A stretch of 64,000 nucleotides of DNA from Verrucomicrobiaceae bacterium (GCA_024229495.1 JAAESJ010000272.1:1-64000); one strand, 5' to 3'. Positions 26,570 through 35,871 are shown, counted from the first letter of the stretch. Program-made: numbers and translations. Notes: generated by a model from the letters alone, not told the origin.

Positions 26570-27253
26570 TCACGGGGAAAGGAAACCACGGATGACGTCT
26601 GCCGTTAATTCTGGCTTGTCCCAAGGGCATCGATGCCCTGCCCCGGGAATAATCGCTAACTGAGCAGCAGCGATGCGCGATACAGCAGCCTTAGCAATAT
26701 CTGAGTATTTCCTGTCTTCCTCACCCGAAATCCAAAGAACAGGTATTTCAACTTTCGCGAGCTGACCAAGAAGATCTCGCTGATTACCCAAAGACCAACA
26801 TGTAAAACAACGTTGGATTTTCCGAGCAGGAGCAATCGGAAGCGCTCGGCTCCATGGGTTTTCCCTACCCCCAAATACCGGTTGCTCCATCCATTGATCA
26901 ACAAACTCGGCCCAATCATCAACCATAAGCTGGGCCCAACGTTGATCAGCCCTCACCCTTCGTATCCTATCAGCAGGATCGTTAAGGCCGGGGTGAGCAG
27001 AAATAATCACCACTCTTGACCACTTGCAGTCCCTGCCAAGCAAAGTGTGAAGAGCCAGCCTGCCACCCATCGAGTATCCAATCAACACATCACCCTCGGA
27101 GGACATCTCATTCAATGAAGCGGCAAACTCATCGAGACTTGACTCCTCATTTGAATACAAATCAATAGAGCTTGCCTCAGTAATTCCAAGAAGCGGGATG
27201 AGCTCACCCCAATCATCGCGTGAGCCAGCAGCACCATGAAGCAGATATGTCAT
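26570..27253 (-). CDS. menH: 2-Succinyl-6-hydroxy-2,4-cyclohexadiene-1-carboxylate synthase
   Basis: An alpha/beta hydrolase that eliminates pyruvate from SEPHCHC to give SHCHC. The 227 residues start with LLHGAAGSRDDW (oxyanion region). The nucleophile elbow is IGYSMGGRLAL (Ser about 81), the acidic residue lies in WISGEEDRKY and the histidine in IPGAGHRCPWDKP. It overlaps the menD stop by ATGA, which supports the assignment over a generic hydrolase. Confidence 0.88.
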   Translation of the reverse strand: MTYLLHGAAGSRDDWGELIPLLGITEASSIDLYSNEESSLDEFAASLNEMSSEGDVLIGYSMGGRLALHTLLGRDCKWSRVVIISAHPGLNDPADRIRRVRADQRWAQLMVDDWAEFVDQWMEQPVFGGRENPWSRALPIAPARKIQRCFTCWSLGNQRDLLGQLAKVEIPVLWISGEEDRKYSDIAKAAVSRIAAAQLAIIPGAGHRCPWDKPELTADVIRGFLSP

Positions 27254-28749
27254 GATTCACCAAACTCCTGCCAGAATCTATCCGTCTGCTCCTTGTCAGG
27301 AATTAATTCTACCAAGAGCGCGCCATCCGGGAGATTTTCAAGATCCGCTAAATTAGAAACCTTTCTGTAAGACATGTTCCACATCTCGGCCCATCCCTTA
27401 AACCCGATAGTATGAGAATTCTCTACAATCTGCATTTGATCGTCATTAAATTCTCGGAGAGCCGGTAATCGGTGGAATATACGACCTCCGCCATTATTGA
27501 TAACCACAATACGCCTATTGGCATCCGGCAACTGAGAAATGATCCAGGGCGCCGCCAAATCATAAATCGCCGTCAAATCACCAACAAGTGCCCATGATTC
27601 ATTCTCTTCTGCTGAAAGGCCAAGAAAAGTGGACACATTTCCATCAATACCGTTGGCACCACGGCAAGCAAAGCATCTTAGTCCACGATCCTCATGAGTA
27701 GCGGCAATGTTCCATTGCCTGACAGGTTGGCTGTTCCCAAGGAAAACGAGGCTGCCCACCGGAATGCACTCTGATAAGCGGCGCACCCATGAGCACTCAC
27801 TTAACGGATGCTTATCAAGCAGATAACCAATTTGGATTATATTCTTGCCTGCCTCATCGGGGAGTTCCCGAGCCTGCAACACCTCCCAATCAGGACGACG
27901 AACCACTAACGATGGCCGTGAAATACCCGGTAAGCCATTCGGTGCAACTGAACATACCGGCACATCTTCCCGGGCCTCAATGTTGCGCCAAAGACGTGAA
28001 GAGGGAACTCCTCCAATCCGAAGCAACCTTTGCGGCTCATCAAAATTGCCCATTGGAGGAAAGGCCTCTCTTAGCCCTGAGGTCGCCTCTGCCAAGACTG
28101 GCGCCTTAAGGCGTAAAAGAAAGGCCTTAACCGGTTCCTGCCACGCAAGCGGCAAGCAGCCAACAATTACCGTCAAAGATATGGATTCATCTAGAAATCC
28201 CTGAAGTAATTGTGTGTCACTATCGCTGGCGCCCTTCACTGCGGGCGAGCCCATCCCAGTCTGTTTACGACATTGAATATTCTCAATCTCCTTGGACGTA
28301 GGCTCCTCAAGGGGAACGTTCATATGCAATGGCCGGTCTTTTTCCCATTGCTCGATGCGGGTTTCGGCATAATCGCCAAAGATATTATGCTGCTCAATTG
28401 CCTGAGGCGCACCTTTTCCCCGAAATCGAACTGGACGATCCGCCGTGATCATCACAAGCGGCACCGCCTGATAATATGCCTCTACCACAGAAGGAAGAAG
28501 TTCAGCGACGGCAGTTCCTGAAGTTGTAACAATCGCTACAGGAACATGTTTTTTGATTGACCTCCCAAGCGCGAAGTATGAAGCAGAACGCTCCTCAGGG
28601 TGGCGGTAAACAATTAAGTCCGGGACCGATGTAATCGCAGCAATGAGAGCTGAATTTCGCGCGCCAGAACAAATTACATATTCCTTTATTCCATGGGAAA
28701 GGCAGAATTCTATTGCTGAGATTGCAGGATTTAAGCCGCTTTCATCCAT
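27250..28749 (-). CDS. menD: 2-Succinyl-5-enolpyruvyl-6-hydroxy-3-cyclohexene-1-carboxylate synthase
   Basis: A thiamine-diphosphate enzyme that adds the succinic-semialdehyde unit from 2-oxoglutarate to isochorismate. At 499 residues it is a little shorter than the usual 540-580. Visible: CSGARNSAL, PEERSASYFALG (catalytic Glu), TSGTAVAELLPSVVEAYY, TADRP, and the cofactor region GDLTAIYDLAAPW with NNGGGRIFHRLP. Translation is coupled to menH. Nine bases separate it from menF. Confidence 0.93.
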   Translation of the reverse strand: MDESGLNPAISAIEFCLSHGIKEYVICSGARNSALIAAITSVPDLIVYRHPEERSASYFALGRSIKKHVPVAIVTTSGTAVAELLPSVVEAYYQAVPLVMITADRPVRFRGKGAPQAIEQHNIFGDYAETRIEQWEKDRPLHMNVPLEEPTSKEIENIQCRKQTGMGSPAVKGASDSDTQLLQGFLDESISLTVIVGCLPLAWQEPVKAFLLRLKAPVLAEATSGLREAFPPMGNFDEPQRLLRIGGVPSSRLWRNIEAREDVPVCSVAPNGLPGISRPSLVVRRPDWEVLQARELPDEAGKNIIQIGYLLDKHPLSECSWVRRLSECIPVGSLVFLGNSQPVRQWNIAATHEDRGLRCFACRGANGIDGNVSTFLGLSAEENESWALVGDLTAIYDLAAPWIISQLPDANRRIVVINNGGGRIFHRLPALREFNDDQMQIVENSHTIGFKGWAEMWNMSYRKVSNLADLENLPDGALLVELIPDKEQTDRFWQEFGES

Positions 28750-28758
28750 ATACTTGCT

Positions 28759-29796
28759 CTAGGTCAGGGAAAAAGCCTCTTTAACCCAATTACGCTTAAG
28801 GGCAAGCTCATCCCACTCTCGATGCAGAATACTTTCCTGAACGATTCCGCAACCACTCGGAAGGAATGCATCATTACCTTTCCAGAAAACACCACGAATC
28901 AGCACATACGATTCAAAGGAATCTCCGAGCTTAACACCAAAAGGCGCACCAAATCCCTCAGGAATATCGAACTCAGCCCTTTGGGAATAAAGTTCTCGCA
29001 TGAAATTTTCCTCCCTTGGAACAACACCAACAGCGGGAGTGGGGTGCAGGGCATTTATCACCTCATTAATTCCTGGATCCCGGGAAAGGAGAACACTGAA
29101 CCTTGTAAGAAAATGAATAATCCCACCCAAATCGAGTATCTCACGATCCTTCTCAAGGATATCACCAAAACATGAAAGGCTTCGCCTAAGAGCCTCCACA
29201 ACGAGCAGATGTTCATGCTGTTCTTTTCTATCCCTTAGGAAAAGTTCACTTTCCGCAACGGTCGAGGTTCCGGCAAGAGCCATCGTTTCCAGTTTGTTAT
29301 CATGAATTCGAAGCAACCTCTCAGGCGTTAACGCGGCGAAGCCACTACCGTTTTCCTGAAACGCACAAAGGGATGCTGCTTGCTGTTCTGGATTCACGGA
29401 TTTTACCAAACGCCCTGCCATTGATTGGTTCTCAGAAACACTGCATCTCGATGACACAACAGGTACAGTCTTGACTAACTTCCCTTGGTCAAGGCTCAAC
29501 TTTACGGCGTCGAATATTCTGCTAAACCTCAGGAAATCGGGCTCAACCCATTGCATCGGAAGGCACCGATTATCCTCAGTGACTAAATCAACTAATGAGT
29601 CCAATCGCATCCATTTGGAGGGGATCCTCCAGGGTCGCTTATCTGATAAAGTGAAATCATTAATATAAAATGAAGCCCCCTCATCTGCGGGTTCCGATGC
29701 GTGACGGAATGGAGCACTTCCAATGATGAAACTTCCATCATGAATTTGCGCCAAAGAAAAATCACCACGCACGATCGAATTGAGTTCGCAATTCAT
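28759..29796 (-). CDS. menF: Isochorismate synthase
   Basis: Converts chorismate to isochorismate, the entry to menaquinone. The protein is about 345 residues with the chorismate-binding domain: GFAALTPERLLRI, ALAGTST, KEQHEHLLVV, LHPTPAVGVVP and LPSGCGIVQES (family xxxxGAGIVxxS). The ATG at 29796 is chosen; the frame is open upstream to 29880 but that stretch (MISPCPIGVIILSYG) does not resemble a family N-terminus. It is first in the men operon, and the promoter should lie in 29797-29997. Confidence 0.9.
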   Translation of the reverse strand: MNCELNSIVRGDFSLAQIHDGSFIIGSAPFRHASEPADEGASFYINDFTLSDKRPWRIPSKWMRLDSLVDLVTEDNRCLPMQWVEPDFLRFSRIFDAVKLSLDQGKLVKTVPVVSSRCSVSENQSMAGRLVKSVNPEQQAASLCAFQENGSGFAALTPERLLRIHDNKLETMALAGTSTVAESELFLRDRKEQHEHLLVVEALRRSLSCFGDILEKDREILDLGGIIHFLTRFSVLLSRDPGINEVINALHPTPAVGVVPREENFMRELYSQRAEFDIPEGFGAPFGVKLGDSFESYVLIRGVFWKGNDAFLPSGCGIVQESILHREWDELALKRNWVKEAFSLT

Positions 29797-29997
29797 GCTC
29801 TTTGAGGACTTTATTGTTCGCATGGATATGATAATGCCATATGAAAGGATGATTACGCCGATGGGACAAGGCGAAATCATGATACATCACATAAAACGCC
29901 TCCATCCATCACTTACCCAATCCCCGAGAAACAACAAATCAGAAAGCTCTTTAAATTCGCATTTGCCAGAGCCTCAACTAAATATTAAATCCCTGAT

Positions 29998-30210
29998 ATG
30001 GAACCAGAACAGGCCGTTGACCAAATACAGAATTCCGCTAAGGAAATCGCCGTCCAGTTAATGCAAATACACCCGGCAGTTGCAAAGCTTGGCAACGAGA
30101 AACTTCAGGGAACAATCTTGACCTCGCTTCACAAAATTACTGTGGAGCTCGAAATTGTTAAAAAGCAATTGATCGTCTTCCAGCAAAGAGATAACAGCGC
30201 TGAGCTATAG
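29998..30210 (+). CDS. Small helical hypothetical protein, 70 residues
   Basis: I do not recognise this protein. It is predicted to be fully helical, with heptad-like spacing in KLGNEKLQGTILTSLHKITVELEIVKKQL, split by a short turn, which suggests a coiled coil or small bundle. It is slightly acidic, with no Cys. It fills the space between the divergent menF start and the convergent cyclase stop (17 bases away). It is the only plus-strand gene between two minus-strand operons. The small size leaves doubt, but amino-acid composition looks like real protein. Confidence 0.5.
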   Translation: MEPEQAVDQIQNSAKEIAVQLMQIHPAVAKLGNEKLQGTILTSLHKITVELEIVKKQLIVFQQRDNSAEL

Positions 30211-30226
30211 CTCATACGGCCTACCG

Positions 30227-32029
30227 CTATTTTTCCGCGGCCCTTGCCAGGGCCGATGCTGTCCAAACCATTGGATAAAGTGCTTCATGATACCACAACT
30301 TGGCAAAATAGAACCCTATGGGAGATGGCGGAAATTTCTTCCCGCATGCAGTTTCCTTAATTAACCATTCTACACCTTTTCTCGCCTTGTCCTTGCACCC
30401 CCCGGATGCTAAAAGGGAGTCCGTTACCAGTGCCGTCTCTTCTATCGACGAAGGCTCCGAAGCAAAGCCACCACCCCAGCCTCCATCCGGGTTCTGCGCA
30501 CCCTCAAGCCATTCAATTGCAAACTTCAGCATCCGCTCTCGCAGTAAATGATTGCGCTTGCTTAACTGCGCGAGAGCAAGAACGACCTGTGACGTTCCGT
30601 AAGTAAGATTATTTTCCCCTGGAAGGTTCTCATTGCCAAACCACAAAGGTTTCCAAGCTCCATCAAATTGCTGAGTCGTCCTCAAATACTCAACCGCCCT
30701 TTCAGTCGCGACCTGAATCCTGGCGACAATTACAGGGTCAATAACATCATGCCACCGGTCCCATGCCCTTATGCAATGAGCGGTAATGTCAGGACTACTA
30801 CGATCAAAAGGCATCGTCCCCCACCCCCGACAGAAAGTTGGAATCCCTCCGTCTGAGTTTTGGAGATTTAACAGCCATAAGATCCCTTTCTCCACAGACT
30901 CCAGCACTTCCTTCCTCGGCTTTCTCCCTGAAAGAAGAGATAATGCCATCAGCGCGCCTGAGGTGTCGTCAGCATCTGGAACCCCGCCGGGGAGATCTGT
31001 CCATGCCCACCCTCCAGGGGGGGCATTAGTATAAGGGTGGATGCCCAAGTATTGCTGTGACAATAACCACTTAACGATTTTCTGCGGAAATTGTATTTCC
31101 TTTCGCAAATCCAAGGATCCATTTGCCACAATCCCCTTGACGGCAAGCGTTGTAACCCATGTCGACAGATTGGTATCTATCCGCCAACTACCATCCTCTA
31201 AAGCTGAAGCCCGAAGGAAGTCAACCGCGCGGGAAACCACAGGATGAGATTTTTCTCCTGCTGAAGCAAGCGCCATTGTGACAAAACTTGTTAGCGGGGT
31301 AGCCTCAAGAAATCCTCCATTGTGTGGCTGTACCTCTGCAAGAACCCTGGACGCTCGTCTCCAGGCCATTCTCCTTATAAACCTAAGCGGAAAGAAAGGA
31401 GGAAAATGGTGGAATCTGGCATAGCCAATGGCAATAAGGGCAGGAAGAGCGTAGCTTACAACAGGCAGGCGAAGAGCTCCAAACAATGATCGAGGCATTA
31501 CCGCAAGCTCAAAAGGCAATGGAGCAACTCGTCGCCACGCGACAGAACTATCGCCTAACCTGCCTGCAATTGCACACATCATTAATATTGGCACTGAAAA
31601 GGTTTTGTCCTTTCCGTAACGAGCCGTGGTAGCATCAACAATCTTTTCCGGATCAATGCTGCCGACATGATTCACTATCCACTTCTCAGCCAGCTTCTCA
31701 GAAGCTCTTACGTGTGTCAGGTTTGAGCAGAAACCGTCAGCAAACCCTAGCGCAGACCAAGCAAGGAGAGTTGTTGGAAGATTACTAAAACTCTTTGTCG
31801 TGTCTCCCCATCCGCCATCCTCATTCTGGTTACGCGACAACCACTTGAAACCCTTCTCAATCAGGTCGCCACTATTCCCAGAGTCCGTTAGGCACAACGC
31901 CTGAAGCGCAGTAGCTGTAGACAATGCACTGCTCGATAAGTCGCCAGTCCAATAACCGTCAATGTGCTGAAGCTCACGCAATGCACCTCGCGTATTATTC
32001 AAGGCTTTCTCTAATCCTTTGATACTCAC
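30227..32029 (-). CDS. Squalene/hopene cyclase-like terpene cyclase
   Basis: A class II triterpene cyclase-fold protein of 600 residues. Family members cyclise squalene or other polyprenyl chains by protonating a double bond with the central Asp of DxDD. Here DADD is at about 352-355 (GGVPDADDTSGAL). Several QW repeats are visible (NEDGGWGD, NSDGGIPTF, QFDGAWKP, NPDGGWGGG). It is shorter than hopene cyclases (about 630-720), and the prenyl-diphosphate synthase nearby opens the possibility of a non-squalene substrate (compare the C35-cyclising Bacillus enzyme). The GTG start at 32029 overlaps the preceding gene as GTGA. It is last in the 20-kb minus-strand array. Confidence 0.85.
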   Translation of the reverse strand: MSIKGLEKALNNTRGALRELQHIDGYWTGDLSSSALSTATALQALCLTDSGNSGDLIEKGFKWLSRNQNEDGGWGDTTKSFSNLPTTLLAWSALGFADGFCSNLTHVRASEKLAEKWIVNHVGSIDPEKIVDATTARYGKDKTFSVPILMMCAIAGRLGDSSVAWRRVAPLPFELAVMPRSLFGALRLPVVSYALPALIAIGYARFHHFPPFFPLRFIRRMAWRRASRVLAEVQPHNGGFLEATPLTSFVTMALASAGEKSHPVVSRAVDFLRASALEDGSWRIDTNLSTWVTTLAVKGIVANGSLDLRKEIQFPQKIVKWLLSQQYLGIHPYTNAPPGGWAWTDLPGGVPDADDTSGALMALSLLSGRKPRKEVLESVEKGILWLLNLQNSDGGIPTFCRGWGTMPFDRSSPDITAHCIRAWDRWHDVIDPVIVARIQVATERAVEYLRTTQQFDGAWKPLWFGNENLPGENNLTYGTSQVVLALAQLSKRNHLLRERMLKFAIEWLEGAQNPDGGWGGGFASEPSSIEETALVTDSLLASGGCKDKARKGVEWLIKETACGKKFPPSPIGFYFAKLWYHEALYPMVWTASALARAAEK

Positions 32030-32901
32030 AAGCTCAAATGGCCAAGGGCCAGAAGCCCATAATAAGTGTATTCAAGATCAAGGAAGTCATCCGCCCAATG
32101 ACCATGAAAACCACCTTGGTTGACCCAAAGGGAATCAACAAAATCCAAACAGGAATCTTTGATAGGCGAGCAATCCACCTGCAGAACTCCAAGCGCATGC
32201 AAACTAACGGCAGTGGAAAGCAGATCGGGCATCGGTGCTGCAGGGAAAGCCCTGAACCCTCCTTCTGGATGATGGCAGCCCAAAAGCCAATCCGGAGCAT
32301 TGACTGGAATTGGCAATTCCAAGGCTCGTGAAACGACAACTGCTGCTGCTGTAGCTGTTGTAGTCCCCTGATTCATTCCCTGCTCGTTCCCCCACCCTCC
32401 ATCAGGGGTCTGCAACGAATTGAGGCAACTAGAGAAGCTTGCCGCATTGGGAATGCTAATACCATTGTCCGTGTAGGCGCCATAAGCCAACAAGCATCCA
32501 TATGCAGTCGAACAGGCTGCTCCTGCCCTCTGGTTATACCCACCATCAGGTGTCCTGAAACGCTCAAGGTTAGCCAACAGCAGATGCGCATCGGGCAGGT
32601 CCTGGTAAACGGCGGTTCGCGCCCTTGCCAGGCAGCACAAGTGAACGAAGTCGAGCTGGTCACCATCGCCAAATGACGCAAGATATCCTTCAAGAGGACC
32701 AACGGGAATGTCGGCTTGGAGCGCCAGCAATCCATCAATGCCGAAAACAGTGTAATAAAGATCACTGTCACCATTCCTATCGTTGAAGCCCCCGTCAGGA
32801 TTATGATTACTCAATATGAAGGCCTCAACCAGTCCAGTTGAATCATTGAGGACACTTGGCGCCAGACGGGCGACCTGCAACATCTCCAGTCGTAACGACA
32901 C
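32026..32901 (-). CDS. Small alpha-toroid prenyltransferase/cyclase-like protein
   Basis: A 291-residue protein with the alpha-alpha toroid repeats shared by protein prenyltransferase beta subunits and terpene cyclases: NPDGGFNDRNGDSDLYYT, TPDGGYNQRAG, TPDGGWGNEQG, HPEGGFRAF and LDLEYTYYGLLAL. It has no DxDD motif and I do not see the full Asp-Cys-His zinc site of prenyltransferase beta subunits, so catalytic activity is uncertain. It overlaps the cyclase gene by four bases, so it may be a second domain or partner of that enzyme. The GTG start at 32901 is preceded by GAGAGG at good spacing. Confidence 0.72.
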   Translation of the reverse strand: MSLRLEMLQVARLAPSVLNDSTGLVEAFILSNHNPDGGFNDRNGDSDLYYTVFGIDGLLALQADIPVGPLEGYLASFGDGDQLDFVHLCCLARARTAVYQDLPDAHLLLANLERFRTPDGGYNQRAGAACSTAYGCLLAYGAYTDNGISIPNAASFSSCLNSLQTPDGGWGNEQGMNQGTTTATAAAVVVSRALELPIPVNAPDWLLGCHHPEGGFRAFPAAPMPDLLSTAVSLHALGVLQVDCSPIKDSCLDFVDSLWVNQGGFHGHWADDFLDLEYTYYGLLALGHLSL

Positions 32902-32914
32902 TTGAACCTCTCAG

Positions 32915-34666
32915 TTAAGCAGTCACCACTGCCGACTCTTCGCTTTCAGAGCGCACGCCATTCTTAACCTCATATTCACGACACCACCCCTTTATTTCAA
33001 GCTCGTTGAATATTTTGCCGAGCACGCGCCTGAGCAATCCCTTAAGGTTTTCGTTATCAAGATCAGCAAGCGAACGCACAGCTGCCTCCTTATACATTTC
33101 TAACAACGTAACGCATCGCTCATCCGCTCCACTAGTGTGAGCAATCTCACGTATTTTCTCGTCGCAACCGATTCCAACACGAATCTCGCATTTCCAGAGC
33201 GACTCCATCAGCGCCTTGTCATTATCCTTTGATTTCTCACGAGCAAGAGCCAAGAGAACATTAGGCCGGAATTTTGATTCCGATCCCGTGAATGAATCAT
33301 CAGAAACATCATCCATGTCATCGCGAATCTGATATGCAACCCCTAGGTTTTCACTATAGGTTTCAATAACGCCGGCAACATCGCTCAACTTACCCGAAGA
33401 AGCGGCACCAAGTTTAAGCGCCACCTCAAATGCAGGCGACGTTTTGTAACGATGTATTTCAAGGACTTGCTTATGGTTCAACGCTTGAGGATCAAGTGCC
33501 CATTGAAGCTCATCACCCTGCCCTCTGCAGAGCTGTCGCTGTCCATCAGCCGCCACCTTCAGCATTTCTTTAATGATTGAATCCGACGCACCAGATTCCG
33601 CTATTAGCCGATAACCTTCACCGATCAGCAAATCACCAATGTTGATGGCCACTGCAACGCCGTGCTCCGCATGCAATGTTGGCTTACCGTAGCGGGTCGA
33701 ATCGTCATCCTGTATATCATCATGAATAAGCGAAGCCTTGTGAAAACATTCAACCGCAACAGCAACCTTTCGGAGATCAAATGGAATAGGCTGATCACGA
33801 TCTTCACGCAAAGCCTGAAAGGCAGAGATACACAGGAATGGCCGCCATCGTTTCCCCTCGCCAGCCAGCCAATCACGACCGATCTTCTCAGCAACTCCGC
33901 TCACCGACCCCATGACCTTTTCGAGTTCTTCAGCCTTAAACCAGCTCTTCACATCATCCTGAAGATGGTTCAAATCCAACCTCCTGGTCTTATCATCATT
34001 TGTCAGGTGGATAATGTCCCATACCCAATCAATGTCGACGGTTGTATTAATGCAGTCATCCTGCAGCAACGGTACGGCAACAGAAGGAATCGCTGCAGCC
34101 TCGATATAGGGAAACGTCCTCTCCAGTACCGGCAAACAGGAAATGCCTACAATCGCCTCAATCTTTCCTGTCTGTATTAATGACATGACAACTGCCGATC
34201 CTTCAGCCACAAGGACAGCATAACCAAGTCGTTCAGCTTCGTTCTGGAAGTCCTCAATTGTGCATAGTCCGCATTGCTTACAGAGCAGTCCAAACTCGTC
34301 AAATGGCGCAGGGCATTTGTCTTCAACGCGAAGGCACTTAGGCATGAGCAAAAGTCGACGCTCGTAGGGGATTGATGCCAGCGTTTCACTCCACATTTCA
34401 TTGCTGAGCAAAACAGCAGTGTAATGCAGGTAGAGTTCATCGGTTCCCGTTTCCTTGAGAATAGCGCGAGCATGAACCTCCAGCTGATCAAGTGGCATCG
34501 GCGCCACTGGCGCCACACGCTGATTGTAGTCCCTAATTTGGGCCAGGAGCGTATCCCTTGCCTGTTTGGTCTGCGGAATATTCTTCTTCGGGGAGCGAAA
34601 CCGTGTTTGCGTAACGGGAATAGGTGCAGGCAGCTTTGTTTTACTGATGCTCGGAGCTGTCGACAT
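32915..34666 (-). CDS. DUF116-polyprenyl diphosphate synthase fusion
   Basis: A 583-residue two-domain protein. The N-terminal part (about 100-215) matches DUF116: LLLMPKCLR, then a cysteine set C111, C118, C129, C132, C135 and C177 (LLCKQCGLCTIEDF, AIVGISCLPV) that probably binds Fe-S or another metal. The C-terminal part (about 240-583) is an isoprenyl diphosphate synthase with GEGKRWRP, first Asp-rich motif DDIQD (316-320), and second DDMDD (449-453), so it should make GPP-type or longer chains from IPP. Chain length cannot be read reliably. It lies upstream of the terpene cyclase genes with a 13-base gap, so its product is the probable cyclase precursor. Confidence 0.87.
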   Translation of the reverse strand: MSTAPSISKTKLPAPIPVTQTRFRSPKKNIPQTKQARDTLLAQIRDYNQRVAPVAPMPLDQLEVHARAILKETGTDELYLHYTAVLLSNEMWSETLASIPYERRLLLMPKCLRVEDKCPAPFDEFGLLCKQCGLCTIEDFQNEAERLGYAVLVAEGSAVVMSLIQTGKIEAIVGISCLPVLERTFPYIEAAAIPSVAVPLLQDDCINTTVDIDWVWDIIHLTNDDKTRRLDLNHLQDDVKSWFKAEELEKVMGSVSGVAEKIGRDWLAGEGKRWRPFLCISAFQALREDRDQPIPFDLRKVAVAVECFHKASLIHDDIQDDDSTRYGKPTLHAEHGVAVAINIGDLLIGEGYRLIAESGASDSIIKEMLKVAADGQRQLCRGQGDELQWALDPQALNHKQVLEIHRYKTSPAFEVALKLGAASSGKLSDVAGVIETYSENLGVAYQIRDDMDDVSDDSFTGSESKFRPNVLLALAREKSKDNDKALMESLWKCEIRVGIGCDEKIREIAHTSGADERCVTLLEMYKEAAVRSLADLDNENLKGLLRRVLGKIFNELEIKGWCREYEVKNGVRSESEESAVVTA

Positions 34667-34676
34667 AAGAGTGATT

Positions 34677-35537
34677 TTAATCTGAGTGGCGAAGTTTTTC
34701 CAGCACGTCCTTTGCCTTTTTTGTAGCCGCCTCAGCCTTTATTGCAATTTCCTCAGGAGAAGGCAAGCTGGCAAGAACCTCCGGCGGAATATCACCCTGC
34801 GCAGCAAGCTTTGTCAGGCATTTCTTCCTCTCACCCAAAGCCTTATCGGAATCGCGCTCCTTTGAAAACCGAGACTTTGCCCCCTCGCTGCGATTTCGCA
34901 GTGAGGAATAAATATCTCCTCCCAGCAGCGCAGATATATCAACCTTCATTTTCTCCCGGCTAAGATCAGAGTCATTGACCGGCTCTCCGTTTATCGGACC
35001 ACTGCCATACTTGGGGAACATGATAGCGACCTCAGGGCAAACCCTTGAACAAGCCGGGCAGTTGGTTTTGCAGTTATCATTATTCTGAACCTGAATCTTG
35101 TCCTCATTATCCACCCCGTAGACATCAAAAAGACAAAAGCTAAGGCACTGCATGCAGTTGGTGCAACGATCGTAATCGATAACCGGGAACCAAGGCTTCC
35201 ATGAACCAGGTTGATTCATCGGCATTCCGTCCCTCGCCCTTTCAACAGCATCCAGAATTTCCGACTCATTCAAGTTCGTAATGTCACGGGTCAAAATCTC
35301 GATTTTGCCATCGGCATCCGCCAAATTTGGTGCAGCACCTTTATCAAACATACCTATTACCAGCAGGCGATCAAAATCATCATCACGAATCAACGCTCCG
35401 TCGCCCGCAACCGTTGTGGCATAACCACTATCAAGAAGCATTGAGAGCAGCATGGCGCGAGCCCCGGGCTCAAGAGAGCCCGTCCCCTTCCCTTCATAGA
35501 GAATAACCCTCAAGGGATACCGATTATTCTCCGTCAT
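34677..35537 (-). CDS. 2x[4Fe-4S] ferredoxin-domain protein
   Basis: A 286-residue protein with an N-terminal Rossmann-like region (about 8-100, GYATTVAGDGALI), a central bacterial-type ferredoxin domain with cysteines at 125, 128, 131, 135 and 156, 160, 163, 167 (CTNCMQCLSFC, CKTNCPACSRVC), and a Lys/Glu-rich helical tail. It is a probable electron carrier, perhaps the reductant for the radical SAM or DUF116 proteins encoded alongside. Its start overlaps the upstream gene by 14 bases. Exact partners are inferred from the operon. Confidence 0.8.
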   Translation of the reverse strand: MTENNRYPLRVILYEGKGTGSLEPGARAMLLSMLLDSGYATTVAGDGALIRDDDFDRLLVIGMFDKGAAPNLADADGKIEILTRDITNLNESEILDAVERARDGMPMNQPGSWKPWFPVIDYDRCTNCMQCLSFCLFDVYGVDNEDKIQVQNNDNCKTNCPACSRVCPEVAIMFPKYGSGPINGEPVNDSDLSREKMKVDISALLGGDIYSSLRNRSEGAKSRFSKERDSDKALGERKKCLTKLAAQGDIPPEVLASLPSPEEIAIKAEAATKKAKDVLEKLRHSD

Positions 35538-35871
35538 CTTCTCTCAAAAGTTTTGCGACTGCCACGTCCGGCTCATCCTCACGCATGTTGACGATCTCAA
35601 CCCGGGAATCATCCAGCGGAGTGCCGGCTGCATGAAACAACCACTTCACTGCCCTGGGATGACAGGCTGCAATGCGGACGTTATCCTGCTTAGCCAATGC
35701 CTTCAACCGCGCATCCTTACTGGCCGACATTTCACATAGGTCTGCCACAGCGTCAAAACCGCGACCGGAGGAACATAGCCCCTCCATCACGCCGTCCTTT
35801 ACTCCTTCAGGAACAACCTTGGCGTATGCGCAACGGCAATAAATTATTTTGGGAGCCTCAGCCATTATCAT
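35524..35871 (-). CDS. HdrA N-terminus-like cysteine protein
   Basis: A small protein of 115 residues with IYCRCAY near the N-terminus, then GLCSSG, DLCEMS and RIAACHPRAVKWLF. The last segment resembles the VVAACxPR turn found in heterodisulfide reductase HdrA-type proteins, so this may be a stand-alone [Fe-S]-binding module. Substrate or partner is unknown. The ATG at 35871 overlaps the upstream radical SAM stop (ATGA); an ATG at 35865 is also possible. Its place between a radical SAM enzyme and a ferredoxin suggests redox transfer. Confidence 0.65.
   Translation of the reverse strand: MIMAEAPKIIYCRCAYAKVVPEGVKDGVMEGLCSSGRGFDAVADLCEMSASKDARLKALAKQDNVRIAACHPRAVKWLFHAAGTPLDDSRVEIVNMREDEPDVAVAKLLREDDGE

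Noticed and set aside
22859-29796. Alternative (futalosine) menaquinone pathway
   Set aside because: All genes match the classical MenFDHBACE route; no MqnA-D homologue is present.
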